Shown: positions 53,334-62,364, numbered from the stretch's first letter. The stretch: DNA of 64,000 bases from Halioxenophilus aromaticivorans (GCF_042850945.1 NZ_AP031496.1:2232001-2296000), one strand, 5' to 3'. The notes: a model not told the origin generated them from the letters alone. Program-made: numbers and translations.

Positions 53334-54220
53334 GAGTTGTTTGCCTTTGAGTCTTCCGGTTGCCAGCCTAGGGTGGTGCAGGTATGGCTGATGTCTAACT
53401 CCAAATTACCGGTGAGCTTTCGGACGGTGTTTTTGGTCAGTGGTAGTGCCTTCAGTAGCTGTATGGCGGCCTTTGGTGGCTTGGCTAATTTGGGTTGCAG
53501 CTTGCAATCGCTAGCTATTTTACGCACCAAGCTTTCTGTGCTCATGGCGCCGCCGTCACTGGCCAAAAATACTTGATTGTGTGCGGCAGCATTGCTAACG
53601 CAGCGCTCTATCAAGCTATTCAGCGTTGGCAGTGAAACAATATCTCGCCGGTTGTCGATGCCGGCAAAGGGGAGTGGCCAACCTTTGTTTATGGCTTGCT
53701 TCAGTTTCGCGATGTTGCCCCCGGCGTCTGCGCTGTACACCAATGGCGGCCTGATAATGGTCCACTTTACCCCTGTGGTTTTACAGCGCTGTTTAAGCGT
53801 GATCTCTGCATTCAGCTTGCTTTGGCCGTAGTGGTCCTCGGGTTTGCAGTCAGATGAATGTGTGAAGGGCTGATTTGGGGCGGTTTCTTCGCCCATGGCT
53901 TTCACACTGCTAATCATAATGACGTGGTTAATACCGCAGTCTTTGGCCACATTCACCATGGTGGCGGTCAGGTCTACGTTGCCTTTTTCGTAGTCATGCT
54001 CGGTGGCACTGGGTTGATGGGCTACGCCTGCTAGGTGTACTAGGCAGTCATAGCCGAACAGTAACGAATGGAGCTTTGCCCGTTGTTGGTAGTCTACCTG
54101 CTGTAATCCAGGCAGGGCGCGGCGGCTTAGGCCAAGGCAGGTGTGGCCAGCTTCCATAAGGTACGGCAGTAAAGCGCGGCCGATAAAGCCCGAAGCTCCT
54201 GTAACTACGATGCTGGCGAT
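53330..54220 (-). CDS. NAD-dependent 4-ketoreductase/epimerase, WbpV/WreQ-type, probable AUC start
   Basis: SDR protein; YGQSKLNAE has the YxxxK pair, SSVKAMGEE the Ser. The first ATG (54157) is internal: upstream the same frame reads IVVTGASGFIGRALLPYL, the Rossmann nucleotide motif, so the true N-terminus is further up. No ATG, GTG or TTG occurs in frame before it; an ATC at 54218-54220 has GAGGAA (54227-54232) six bases upstream and is my choice, giving 296 residues. With WbpM it would complete UDP-D-QuiNAc (or FucNAc) synthesis; neighbour of the WbpL-type transferase supports this. Confidence 0.75.
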   Translation of the reverse strand: MASIVVTGASGFIGRALLPYLMEAGHTCLGLSRRALPGLQQVDYQQRAKLHSLLFGYDCLVHLAGVAHQPSATEHDYEKGNVDLTATMVNVAKDCGINHVIMISSVKAMGEETAPNQPFTHSSDCKPEDHYGQSKLNAEITLKQRCKTTGVKWTIIRPPLVYSADAGGNIAKLKQAINKGWPLPFAGIDNRRDIVSLPTLNSLIERCVSNAAAHNQVFLASDGGAMSTESLVRKIASDCKLQPKLAKPPKAAIQLLKALPLTKNTVRKLTGNLELDISHTCTTLGWQPEDSKANNS

Positions 54221-54389
54221 GGTTTGTTCCTCGGCGTTGGCCCGTTGCTCACGCTTGCAATGGCGTTGATTTGTGCGGCTTTTAACGGCGCTAATAATGC
54301 CACCTAAGCCACTAATTTAAAAAGAGTTTCTATTGCTTGCCACGGCGGCGGCAAATTGGTAAAGTGCGCGCCTTCACAAAGTTACCTTT

Positions 54390-54466
54390 ACGACCGTAGC
54401 TCAGTTGGTTAGAGCACCACCTTGACATGGTGGGGGTCGGTGGTTCGAATCCACTCGGTCGTACCA
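54390..54466 (+). tRNA. tRNA-Val (anticodon GAC)
   Basis: Cloverleaf with acceptor ACGACCG / CGGTCGT, D-arm GCTC...GAGC, anticodon GAC at 54424-54426, T-loop GGTTCGAATCC, discriminator A and encoded CCA. Preceded by a GC-rich GTGCGCGCC discriminator-like stretch. Separates the polysaccharide island from thrS. Confidence 0.97.
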
Positions 54467-54550
54467 ACTCTTTTGCCAAGCGCTTGCTTGGTTGATCTAA
54501 ATCTCTCATGTGGCTCTTGGTAGGAGTCACCACTGGTTAAGGAGACGCTT

Positions 54551-56473
54551 ATGCCCGTAATAACTCTGCCTGATGGTTCTCAACGCTCATACGATGAGCC
54601 CGTTTCTATCGCTCAAATTGCCGCCGATATTGGCCCAGGTCTGGCCAAAGTGACCCTGGGTGGGCGTGTTAATGGCGAGCGTCACGATGCCGTTGACCTA
54701 ATTTCAGAAGATGCCGACCTGGTTATCTTCACGCCCAAAGACGAAGATGGCCTAGAAATTATTCGCCACTCTTGTGCGCACTTGTTGGGCCATGCGCTCA
54801 AGCAAATGTGGCCCGAGGCGAAAATGGCCATTGGTCCCACCATTGAGAATGGTTTTTATTACGACATTGATTTGGAGCACAAGCTCACCGAAGACGACGT
54901 TGCCGCTCTCGAGGCGCGCATGAAGGAGCTGGCGGCCACCAAATACCAGGTGGTCAAAAAGAAGGTGAGTTGGCAGGAGGCGCGGGATGTATTTGATGCG
55001 CGCGAAGAGCCCTATAAAACCACCATTCTGGATGAAAATATTGCCAAAGATGATCAGCCTGGCTTATATCACCACGAAGAGTACGTTGATATGTGCCGCG
55101 GCCCACACGTGCCGCACATGGGCTTTTGTCAGCACTTCAAGTTGCAGCGAGTCTCCGGAGCCTACTGGCGTGGCGATTCCGACAACAAAATGCTGCAGCG
55201 TATCTACGGCACGGCGTTTGCGGACAAAAAGGCCCTAAAGGCGCACTTGTCGTTTTTGGAAGAGGCGGTAAAACGCGACCATCGTAAACTGGCCAAAAAG
55301 TTCGACTTGTTTCACCTACAAGAAGAAGCACCAGGTATGGTGTTTTGGCACCCCAACGGTTGGACTATCTACACTGTTGTAGAGGAATACATGCGCCGCG
55401 TGCAGCGCGACAATGGCTATCAGGAAATCAAAACTCCGCAGATCGTCGATCGCTCGCTTTGGGAGCGATCTGGCCACTGGGACAAGTTCCGCGAGGATAT
55501 GTTTACGGTTGAGTCCGAGTCTCGCGATTTTGCAATCAAGCCAATGAACTGCCCGTGCCACGTACAGGTATTTAACCAGGGGCTAAAATCTTACAAGGAT
55601 TTGCCTTTGCGTTTGGCGGAGTTTGGCTCTTGCCACCGTAACGAGGCCTCTGGCACCTTGCAGGGCATTATGCGCGTGCGCGGCTTCACCCAGGATGACG
55701 CACACATCTTCTGCTCCGAAGATGCCATCCAAGATGAGGTATCCATCTTCACCGATTTGCTGTACTCGGTTTACGCCGATTTTGGCTTTGAGTCTGTGAT
55801 TATTCGCTTGTCCACTCGCCCTGAAAAGCGCGTAGGTTCTGATGAAATCTGGGATAAGGCAGAGAAGTCTCTAGCCGATGCGTTAGATGCCAAGGGGTTG
55901 GCCTTTGAGCTATTGCCGGGCGAGGGCGCGTTTTACGGCCCTAAAATTGAGTTCTCTCTGCGTGATTGCATAGGCCGTGTATGGCAGTGTGGCACCATGC
56001 AGGTGGATTTTTCCATGCCTGATCGCCTTGGAGCCCAATACGTTGCCGAAGACGGAAGTCGTCAGGTGCCAGTGATGTTGCATCGCGCAATTTTGGGGTC
56101 TTTTGAGCGATTTATCGGCATTTTGATCGAAAACTTCGAAGGTGCATTCCCCGCTTGGTTGGCGCCAACCCAGGCAGTTGTGATGAATATTACCGACAGT
56201 CAGTCGGAATACGCCCAAACGGTCGAAAAAACGCTGCGAAATCGTGGTTTCCGAGTGGTTTCCGACTTGAGAAACGAGAAGATCGGCTTTAAAATCCGCG
56301 AGCACACATTACAGAAAATTCCTTACCTGCTAGTAACTGGCGATAAGGAAGTTGAAAATAGCGCCGTGGCGGTGCGATCACGTGATGGAAAAGACTTAGG
56401 TTCTATGTCCGTCGACGAGTTTTGTGATCTGCTTACTGCTGAAGTGGCAAAACGCGGTCGTGCGCAGGGGTGA
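54551..56473 (+). CDS. thrS: Threonyl-tRNA synthetase
   Basis: 640 residues, full bacterial architecture: TGS domain (1-62), editing domain (HSCAHLLGHALKQMWPEAK), class II catalytic core with zinc ligands (MNCPCHVQVFNQ, YRNEASGTLQG-type CHRNEASG) and C-terminal anticodon domain (PAWLAPTQAVVMNITDSQ). TAAGGAG at 54538-54544 supports ATG 54551. First gene of the thrS-infC-rpmI-rplT-pheST group. Confidence 0.98.
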   Translation: MPVITLPDGSQRSYDEPVSIAQIAADIGPGLAKVTLGGRVNGERHDAVDLISEDADLVIFTPKDEDGLEIIRHSCAHLLGHALKQMWPEAKMAIGPTIENGFYYDIDLEHKLTEDDVAALEARMKELAATKYQVVKKKVSWQEARDVFDAREEPYKTTILDENIAKDDQPGLYHHEEYVDMCRGPHVPHMGFCQHFKLQRVSGAYWRGDSDNKMLQRIYGTAFADKKALKAHLSFLEEAVKRDHRKLAKKFDLFHLQEEAPGMVFWHPNGWTIYTVVEEYMRRVQRDNGYQEIKTPQIVDRSLWERSGHWDKFREDMFTVESESRDFAIKPMNCPCHVQVFNQGLKSYKDLPLRLAEFGSCHRNEASGTLQGIMRVRGFTQDDAHIFCSEDAIQDEVSIFTDLLYSVYADFGFESVIIRLSTRPEKRVGSDEIWDKAEKSLADALDAKGLAFELLPGEGAFYGPKIEFSLRDCIGRVWQCGTMQVDFSMPDRLGAQYVAEDGSRQVPVMLHRAILGSFERFIGILIENFEGAFPAWLAPTQAVVMNITDSQSEYAQTVEKTLRNRGFRVVSDLRNEKIGFKIREHTLQKIPYLLVTGDKEVENSAVAVRSRDGKDLGSMSVDEFCDLLTAEVAKRGRAQG

Positions 56474-56561
56474 TAAACACCTGCGCGCTTCCGTGCATTT
56501 GTCTATTCTGTATTAGTCATGGCTAAAGGGGCAAAGGCCTCATACTTAGGAGATTCCAACT

Positions 56562-57101
56562 ATCAAACGAGATTCATCTGCCGGACGTTCCAAGAAGGCC
56601 CGGATCAACGATCAAATTCAGGCCGCCCAAGTTCGATTGATCGGTGCAGACGGTGAGCAAGTCGGTATTGTTCCCATCGCAGAAGCACTCAGCACGGCTC
56701 AGGCCGCCACCCTCGATTTAGTGGAGATGGCTGCCGAGTCGGAGCCGCCCGTGTGCAAAATCATGGACTACGGCAAACATCTGTTTGAAATCAAAAAGCA
56801 ACGTGCCGCTGCCAAGAAGAAGCAAAAGCAGCAGCAAGTTAAGGAAATGAAATTCCGTCCAGGCACTGATATCGGAGATTACAACATTAAATTGCGTAAT
56901 CTAATCCGCTTTCTGGAAGATGGCGATAAAGCCAAGGTTTCTTTACGATATCGCGGCCGCGAAATGGCTCACCAAGAGTTAGGCATGGAAATGCTAGAGC
57001 GTATCGAGAAAGACCTTGAAGAATATGCAGTAGTAGAGCAGCGGCCAAAAATGGAAGGCCGCCAACTACTGATGGTGCTGGCGCCGAGAAAGCGCAAGTA
57101 G
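56562..57101 (+). CDS. infC: Translation initiation factor IF-3, AUC start
   Basis: 179 residues beginning IKRDSSAGRSKKARIND, then VRLIGADGEQVGIVPIAEAL and the C-terminal domain (MKFRPGTDIGDYNIKLRNLI, VSLRYRGREMAHQELG). The only start matching the family length is ATC at 56562, with TAGGAG at 56547-56552. infC of enterics starts with AUU, and IF-3 represses its own rare-start mRNA; the ATC here fits that control. Starting at the in-frame ttg further on would remove the conserved N-terminus. Confidence 0.95.
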   Translation: MKRDSSAGRSKKARINDQIQAAQVRLIGADGEQVGIVPIAEALSTAQAATLDLVEMAAESEPPVCKIMDYGKHLFEIKKQRAAAKKKQKQQQVKEMKFRPGTDIGDYNIKLRNLIRFLEDGDKAKVSLRYRGREMAHQELGMEMLERIEKDLEEYAVVEQRPKMEGRQLLMVLAPRKRK

Positions 57102-57116
57102 CCAAAAACCTCAAAG

Positions 57117-57161
57117 CCCCAGCACAATTAGCCAAGGGCTAATGGCTGGGGTTTTGTTTTG
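57117..57161 (+). terminator. Strong two-part hairpin terminator after infC
   Basis: Outer stem CCCCAGC / GCTGGGG enclosing inner stem ATTAGCC / GGCTAAT (loop AAG), followed by TTTTGTTTTG. Sits 16 bases after the infC stop, inside a group usually cotranscribed with rpmI, so it probably sets the ratio of infC to ribosomal-protein transcripts. Confidence 0.9.
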
Positions 57162-57434
57162 TCTGAATTGCAATGCTGTGCACTGCAGTTTAGAGCTGGG
57201 GCAGGGAGCACCAGCCGTGAACCTGGTTCACGCAAGCCTCGAGGGGCCAAGCTCGGCTTAGCTGGGTGTCGACTTCGAAGGCGTTTTTATTCAGGGCTCA
57301 GGATGGGCAATGAATAGAAGTAGGTAAAAAAGCAGCCAGGTTTTTAGCTACCGACCTGCTCCTTCTTTTAACAGTTGATCCCCCTGGCAGGGTAACCGGC
57401 CGGAGTCTTAAGGGGTCGTATTGGAGTTAACACC
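57162..57434 (+). promoter_or_regulatory. rpmI-rplT leader
   Basis: 273 noncoding bases between the infC terminator and rpmI with several GC-rich inverted segments (for example CCTGGCAGGG and CCGGCCGG near 57380-57405). In other bacteria L20 represses rpmI-rplT through such a leader; an L20-binding leader is a reasonable expectation. GGAG at 57423-57426 serves rpmI. Confidence 0.5.
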
Positions 57435-57629
57435 ATGCCAAAAGCTAAAGTACACAGTGGTGCCGCCAAACGTTTTAAAAAGACTGGCAGCGGTTACAAG
57501 CACAAGCACGCTTTCAAAAGCCACATCCTGACCAAAATGACTACCAAGCGTAAGCGTCAATTGCGTGGTACTTCCACGTTGAATGCCGCCGACACTCCGT
57601 TGGTAGATCGTATGTTCCGCGCCAAGTAA
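57435..57629 (+). CDS. rpmI: 50S ribosomal protein L35
   Basis: 64 residues, highly basic: MPKAKVHSGAAKRFKKTGSG start and TKRKRQLRGTSTLNAADTP close are diagnostic. Followed 29 bases later by rplT. Confidence 0.98.
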   Translation: MPKAKVHSGAAKRFKKTGSGYKHKHAFKSHILTKMTTKRKRQLRGTSTLNAADTPLVDRMFRAK

Positions 57630-57658
57630 CGGGCGCATAACTTTTAGAGGATTAGGAT

Positions 57659-58015
57659 ATGGCCCGTGTAAAACGTGGAGTTGAGGCGCGTCGTCGCCAC
57701 AAGAAAGTTTTGAAAGCAGCTAAAGGCTACTACGGTGCTCGTTCACGAGTATTCCGCGTAGCCAAACAAGCGGTCATCAAGGCCGGTCAATACGCTTATC
57801 GCGACCGTCGCGTTAAAAAGCGTAATTTCCGTGCGTTGTGGATTACTCGAATCAACGCACAATCGCGTGCTTTGGGCTTGAGCTACAGCCGTCTGATCGC
57901 TGGGTTGAAGAAATCTAACATCGAGTTGGATCGTCGCGTATTGGCTGATTTAGCCGTTCACGACAAAGCCACTTTTGCTGCCATCGTTGAAAAAGCGAAA
58001 GCAGCCCTGGCATAA
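57659..58015 (+). CDS. rplT: 50S ribosomal protein L20
   Basis: 118 residues: MARVKRGVEARRRHKKVLKA start, RSRVFRVAKQAVIKAGQYAY and LWITRINAQSRALGLSYSRL. Early assembly protein that also represses its operon in E. coli. Confidence 0.98.
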   Translation: MARVKRGVEARRRHKKVLKAAKGYYGARSRVFRVAKQAVIKAGQYAYRDRRVKKRNFRALWITRINAQSRALGLSYSRLIAGLKKSNIELDRRVLADLAVHDKATFAAIVEKAKAALA

Positions 58016-58066
58016 ACCCAAGCAACGTTAGCCGAGCTGCATTCAGAGCCCGGCTGAACGGCCAAG

Positions 58067-58099
58067 AAAGGGAAGGGGCTCTGGCTTCTTCCCTTTTTT
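58067..58099 (+). terminator. Terminator/attenuator between rplT and pheS
   Basis: Stem AAAGGGAAG / CTTCCCTTT with a 12-base loop and a six-T run (58094-58099). Lies 61 bases before pheS. No phenylalanine-rich leader peptide is seen, so simple partial termination is more likely than ribosome-mediated attenuation. Confidence 0.85.
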
Positions 58100-58159
58100 G
58101 TTGCCTGTAGCCCCGTGAAGTGTGGCGTCAGGCCAAGCATAGATTCTTTGGAGAACAAC

Positions 58160-59152
58160 ATGGAAAACCTAACGGCGCTCACCGAACAGGCGCTGGCAAT
58201 GGTCAACAACGCGGAAGACTTGGCAACCCTAGACCAAGTGCGTGTCGATTACCTAGGTAAAAAGGGCGAGCTTACTGCGCTGCTGAAAGGTTTGGGTAAG
58301 CTAAGTGCCGAAGAGCGCCCAGCAGCAGGTGCCAAAATTAACGAAGCCAAGCAGGCTGTGGCCGAGCGCATTAACGCGCGCAAGGCCGAGCTGGAGTCGG
58401 CCGCCATTGCGCAAAAGCTGGCGGCAGAAACCATCGACGTTACCCTGCCGGGTAAAGCGCAAGCAACCGGTGGCCTGCACCCAGTTACGCGAACACTGGA
58501 ACGTATTGAGAAGATTTTTACCAGCATTGGCTACCGGGTAGAGCAGGGGCCAGAGATCGAAGACAACTACCATAACTTCGATGCGCTGAATATTCCGGCC
58601 CACCACCCGGCCCGTGCCATGCACGATACCTTCTACATCGACGAAAACCATGTTTTACGTACGCACACTTCTCCAGTGCAAGTGCGTACCATGGAAACCC
58701 AAAAACCGCCCATTTACGCCATATGCCCTGGGCGGGTATACCGCTGTGATTCGGATCAAACTCACACCCCAATGTTCCACCAGGTGGAAGGGTTGGTCAT
58801 CGATAAAGACATCAGTTTTGCTGACTTAAAGGGCATCATTGTTCAGTTTCTACGAGCATTTTTTGAGCAGGACGAGCTCGAAGTGCGTTTTCGCCCCTCC
58901 TTCTTCCCCTTCACCGAGCCTTCTGCGGAAGTGGATATCCGTTGGGCTGCCAGTAAAACTGGCTGGCTGGAAGTAGGCGGCTGCGGCATGGTGCATCCGA
59001 ATGTGCTTTCCATGAGCAAAATAGACCCAGATGCCTACACCGGGTTTGCCTTTGGTTTGGGTGTAGAGCGGTTGGCCATGCTGCGATATCAAGTGAACGA
59101 TTTGCGCCTGTTCTTTGAGAACGACCTGCGCTTCTTAAAGCAATTTAATTGA
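58160..59152 (+). CDS. pheS: Phenylalanyl-tRNA synthetase alpha subunit
   Basis: 330 residues. N-terminal coiled coil, then class II core: HPVTRTLERIEKIFTSIGY, HHPARAMHDTFYI, RPSFFPFTEPSAEVDI (motif 2 region) and FGLGVERLAMLRY (motif 3). ATG at 58160 has TGGAG eight bases upstream; the upstream open frame from 58115 is not conserved. Confidence 0.98.
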   Translation: MENLTALTEQALAMVNNAEDLATLDQVRVDYLGKKGELTALLKGLGKLSAEERPAAGAKINEAKQAVAERINARKAELESAAIAQKLAAETIDVTLPGKAQATGGLHPVTRTLERIEKIFTSIGYRVEQGPEIEDNYHNFDALNIPAHHPARAMHDTFYIDENHVLRTHTSPVQVRTMETQKPPIYAICPGRVYRCDSDQTHTPMFHQVEGLVIDKDISFADLKGIIVQFLRAFFEQDELEVRFRPSFFPFTEPSAEVDIRWAASKTGWLEVGGCGMVHPNVLSMSKIDPDAYTGFAFGLGVERLAMLRYQVNDLRLFFENDLRFLKQFN

Positions 59153-59283
59153 TTCGACGGCGGCTGGCGCCGTTAAAGTAGATTCTTAGGTTTCTGCTAA
59201 TTTTACTTTAAGTTTTTATTTTAAATAACTGAATTTAATGGCCTTTCCAGGTTTTGGTTGGGCTGAATTACGGCGACAATGAT

Positions 59284-61680
59284 ATGAAATTTTCAGAGTC
59301 CTGGTTGCGAGAGTGGGTAAACCCAAACATCTCCACTGAGCAATTGGTTGAACAAATTACCATGGCTGGTCTAGAGGTGGATGCAGTCGAACCCGCTGCC
59401 GGCGAGTTCACAGGTGTTGTGGTAGGTGAAATATTGGCGGCGGAGCAGCATCCAGACGCTGACAAGCTGCGGGTGTGTACTGTTGCCGGTAATGGCAGCG
59501 ACACCTGTCAGGTGGTCTGTGGCGCACCCAACGCTCGGGTTGGTATCAAAATTCCATTTGCTACGGTTGGCTCTGTGCTTCCTCCCGGCAGTGATGGAAA
59601 ACCATTCAAGATCAAAAAAGCCAAGCTGCGCGGCGTGGAATCTTTCGGCATGCTATGCGCTGAGACTGAACTACAACTTGGCGAAGACAGCTCTGGCTTG
59701 TGGGAGCTACCCGCAGATGCGCCAGTAGGTAAGTGCCTGCGCGAATACCTGCAGCTAGATGACGCCTGCATTGAGGTAGACCTTACTCCCAATCGAAGCG
59801 ATTGCTTCAGCCTGCGTGGTATTGCCCGTGAAGTAGGGGTGCTGAATAAGGCTGAGCTAACGCCGCCGGCCATTACGCCGGTTGCTGCAATTATTGACGA
59901 CAAGCCTGCTGTGGCGCTCAACGCGGGTGATGCATGCCCGCGTTACGCTGGCCGCATCATCCGCGACGTGGATGTCACCCAGCCAAGCCCCCAGTGGTTA
60001 CAAGAAAAACTGCGCCGCAGCGGCTTGCGCAGCATCGACGCTATTGTGGATGTGACCAACTTTGTGCTGTTGGAGCTGGGCCAGCCCATGCACGCCTTCG
60101 ACTTGGATACGCTGAAAGGTACCGTGCAAGCGAGAATGGCTGCTGCGGGTGAAAAGCTGGCTTTACTCAACGGCCAAGAGGTTGAGCTGGCGGCTGAACA
60201 TCTAGTAATCGCCGATGACTCCAAACCAGTAGCATTGGCAGGAATCATGGGTGGTGACGCTACGGCAGTGAGTGGTAAAACCCAGAATATCCTGTTAGAA
60301 GCAGCCTACTTCAACCCGCTCGCCATTTCTGGTAAAGCGCGGCAATTCGGCTTGCATACTGATTCATCTCACCGCTTTGAGCGAGGGGTAGATTATCAAC
60401 TGCAAGAGCAAGCGATTGAACGAGCTACTCAACTTATTATGGATATAACCGGCGGCAAGCCGGGGCCCGTAGTGCTGGTCGAGAATGATCAGGTTCCTAG
60501 CGACCGCCAAGTTGGATTGCGCCGTGCCCGCATTTTGTCCGGACTGGGCTTCACCTTGGAAGACAGCGAAGTGGTGGATATCCTCGCTCGCTTAGGCTTG
60601 GAACTGGCCGAGACTTCCGAGGATGGCTGGACTTTCAACGTGCCAAGCTACCGTTTCGATATCAGCATAGAAGCTGATTTACTGGAAGAGCTGGCTCGTA
60701 TCTACGGCTATAACAATCTGCCCATCACTACCATGGCCGTGCCCATGGCCATGGAAAGCCATTCCGAAGCAGTGGTAAGTCTATCGTCACTCAAACGAGT
60801 ATTGGCTACCCGCGGCTATCAAGAGGCCATCAGCTACAGCTTTGTGGCAGAAAAGATAGAGCAATTAGTAAATCCAAACGGCAAGCCGGTAGCGCTGCAA
60901 AATCCCATCAGTGCTGATATGAGTGTTATGCGCACGTCTATCTGGTCTGGTTTATTGAGTGTGCTGCAATACAACGTCAATCGTCAGCAGCCTCGTGTGC
61001 GTTTATTTGAAGCTGGCCTCAACTTTGTGTCTCAGGATGGAAGCCTGGAGGAACTGCAACAGGTGCCGGTGCTTTCTGGCTTGTGCTACGGCCCACGCCA
61101 AGAAGAGTCCTGGAGCGGAAAATCCGAATTGGTGGACTTCTACGACTTAAAAGGCGATTTCGAATCTTTGCTGGCAGTGACAGGATCGGAGCATTTTGAG
61201 TTTGTTGCGGGTAGCCATCCAGCACTGCACCCAGGGCAAACCGCAGATGTTGTCAAAAATGGGCACAAGGTGGGCGTCATCGGCGCTTTACACCCAGAGG
61301 TTCAACGCAAGTTGGACATCGACAAGAATGTCTATCTGTTTGAAATCGAACAGTCGGCGCTGTTGGCTACCCAAAGCCCCACTTACCAGCCTTTGTCTAA
61401 GTTTCCTGAGGTAAGACGAGACATAGCTGTCATTGTCGATCAATCAGTGGCCGCTAATCAGCTCACAAATGCGGTCAAAGAAGCAGCTGGGAGTTACCTC
61501 ACAGAGTTAAAGATTTTTGACGTATATGTTGGCAAAGGTATTGATACACAAAGAAAAAGTGTCGCCTTGGGCTTGACGTTCCAGCATCCTTCCAGCACTC
61601 TTACAGACGATGAGATCAGCTCCTTTGTAAACAGTGTTATTGAGCACCTCAAGGAGAAGCTAAACGCGGCCCTGCGTTAA
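59284..61680 (+). CDS. pheT: Phenylalanyl-tRNA synthetase beta subunit
   Basis: 798 residues starting MKFSESWLREWVNPN. Domains: tRNA-binding (40-150, VVVGEILAAEQHPDADKLRV), B3/B4 editing (200-400), B5 (400-475), catalytic-like core and C-terminal FDX-ACB (about 705-798, KFPEVRRDIAVIVD, SVALGLTFQH). The ATG at 59284 is chosen because the family begins there; there is no clear Shine-Dalgarno. 131 bases after pheS. Confidence 0.97.
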   Translation: MKFSESWLREWVNPNISTEQLVEQITMAGLEVDAVEPAAGEFTGVVVGEILAAEQHPDADKLRVCTVAGNGSDTCQVVCGAPNARVGIKIPFATVGSVLPPGSDGKPFKIKKAKLRGVESFGMLCAETELQLGEDSSGLWELPADAPVGKCLREYLQLDDACIEVDLTPNRSDCFSLRGIAREVGVLNKAELTPPAITPVAAIIDDKPAVALNAGDACPRYAGRIIRDVDVTQPSPQWLQEKLRRSGLRSIDAIVDVTNFVLLELGQPMHAFDLDTLKGTVQARMAAAGEKLALLNGQEVELAAEHLVIADDSKPVALAGIMGGDATAVSGKTQNILLEAAYFNPLAISGKARQFGLHTDSSHRFERGVDYQLQEQAIERATQLIMDITGGKPGPVVLVENDQVPSDRQVGLRRARILSGLGFTLEDSEVVDILARLGLELAETSEDGWTFNVPSYRFDISIEADLLEELARIYGYNNLPITTMAVPMAMESHSEAVVSLSSLKRVLATRGYQEAISYSFVAEKIEQLVNPNGKPVALQNPISADMSVMRTSIWSGLLSVLQYNVNRQQPRVRLFEAGLNFVSQDGSLEELQQVPVLSGLCYGPRQEESWSGKSELVDFYDLKGDFESLLAVTGSEHFEFVAGSHPALHPGQTADVVKNGHKVGVIGALHPEVQRKLDIDKNVYLFEIEQSALLATQSPTYQPLSKFPEVRRDIAVIVDQSVAANQLTNAVKEAAGSYLTELKIFDVYVGKGIDTQRKSVALGLTFQHPSSTLTDDEISSFVNSVIEHLKEKLNAALR

Positions 61681-61708
61681 CTCGCTATTGGCCGCAAGGA
61701 TCGGGGCC

Positions 61709-62023
61709 ATGAGTATGACCGGAGCGTTAACAAAGGCAGACCTGGCCGAACTCCTGTATGAGGAGCTCGGCTTCAACAAGCGCGAAGCAAAAGATCTGGT
61801 AGAGGTCTTTTTTGAAGAGATTCGCACCGCGTTAGAATGTAACGAGCAGGTGAAGTTATCAGGCTTTGGTAACTTTGATCTGCGTGATAAGAGCCAGCGG
61901 CCAGGGCGGAACCCAAAAACCGGTGAAGAGATACCCATCTCTGCTCGGCGGGTAGTAACCTTTAAGCCAGGCCAAAAATTAAAGGCAAGGGTAGAAGCCT
62001 ATGCTGGAACCAAGCCACAATGA
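61709..62023 (+). CDS. ihfA: Integration host factor alpha subunit
   Basis: 104 residues: GALTKADLAELLYEELGFNK, LSGFGNFDLRDKSQRPGRNP and ISARRVVTFKPGQKLK. ATG 61709 has AAGGA eight bases upstream; an ATG six bases later is also possible. Overlaps the next gene by 23 bases. Confidence 0.97.
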   Translation: MSMTGALTKADLAELLYEELGFNKREAKDLVEVFFEEIRTALECNEQVKLSGFGNFDLRDKSQRPGRNPKTGEEIPISARRVVTFKPGQKLKARVEAYAGTKPQ

Positions 62024-62360
62024 CGAGCTGCCGGCGATTCCGGCAAAACGCTACTTCACCATTGGCGAAGTCAGCGAGTTGTGTGCTGTAAAACCCCACG
62101 TGCTGCGGTACTGGGAGCAAGAATTTCCACAGCTTAAGCCGGTAAAGCGGCGCGGTAACCGTCGCTACTATCAGCGCCAAGATGTCATCACCATTCGCCA
62201 AATTCGGGCCTTACTGTACGACCAAGGTTTCACCATCAATGGAGCCAGGCAACGCATGAGTGGCGAGGTGGACGAGCAAGACAACACTCAATACAAGCAG
62301 ATAGTGCAACAAATGATCGCCGAGCTAGAAGAAGTGTTGGGTGTGCTTGAGCAAGAATAA
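62001..62360 (+). CDS. MerR-family transcriptional regulator
   Basis: 119 residues. Winged-helix YFTIGEVSELCAVKPHVLRY, wing RRGNRRYYQRQDV, and a short C-terminal coiled coil (QMIAELEEVLGVLEQE) with no effector domain or Cys ligands. This short MerR regularly follows ihfA in gammaproteobacteria; target unknown. Translationally coupled to ihfA by overlap. Confidence 0.9.
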   Translation: MLEPSHNDELPAIPAKRYFTIGEVSELCAVKPHVLRYWEQEFPQLKPVKRRGNRRYYQRQDVITIRQIRALLYDQGFTINGARQRMSGEVDEQDNTQYKQIVQQMIAELEEVLGVLEQE

Positions 62361-62364
62361 TTAC

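Noticed and set aside
54330..54533. 67-codon minus-strand open frame over tRNA-Val
   Set aside because: Antisense of the tRNA (PSGFEPPTPTMSRWCSNQLSY), a well-known spurious call.
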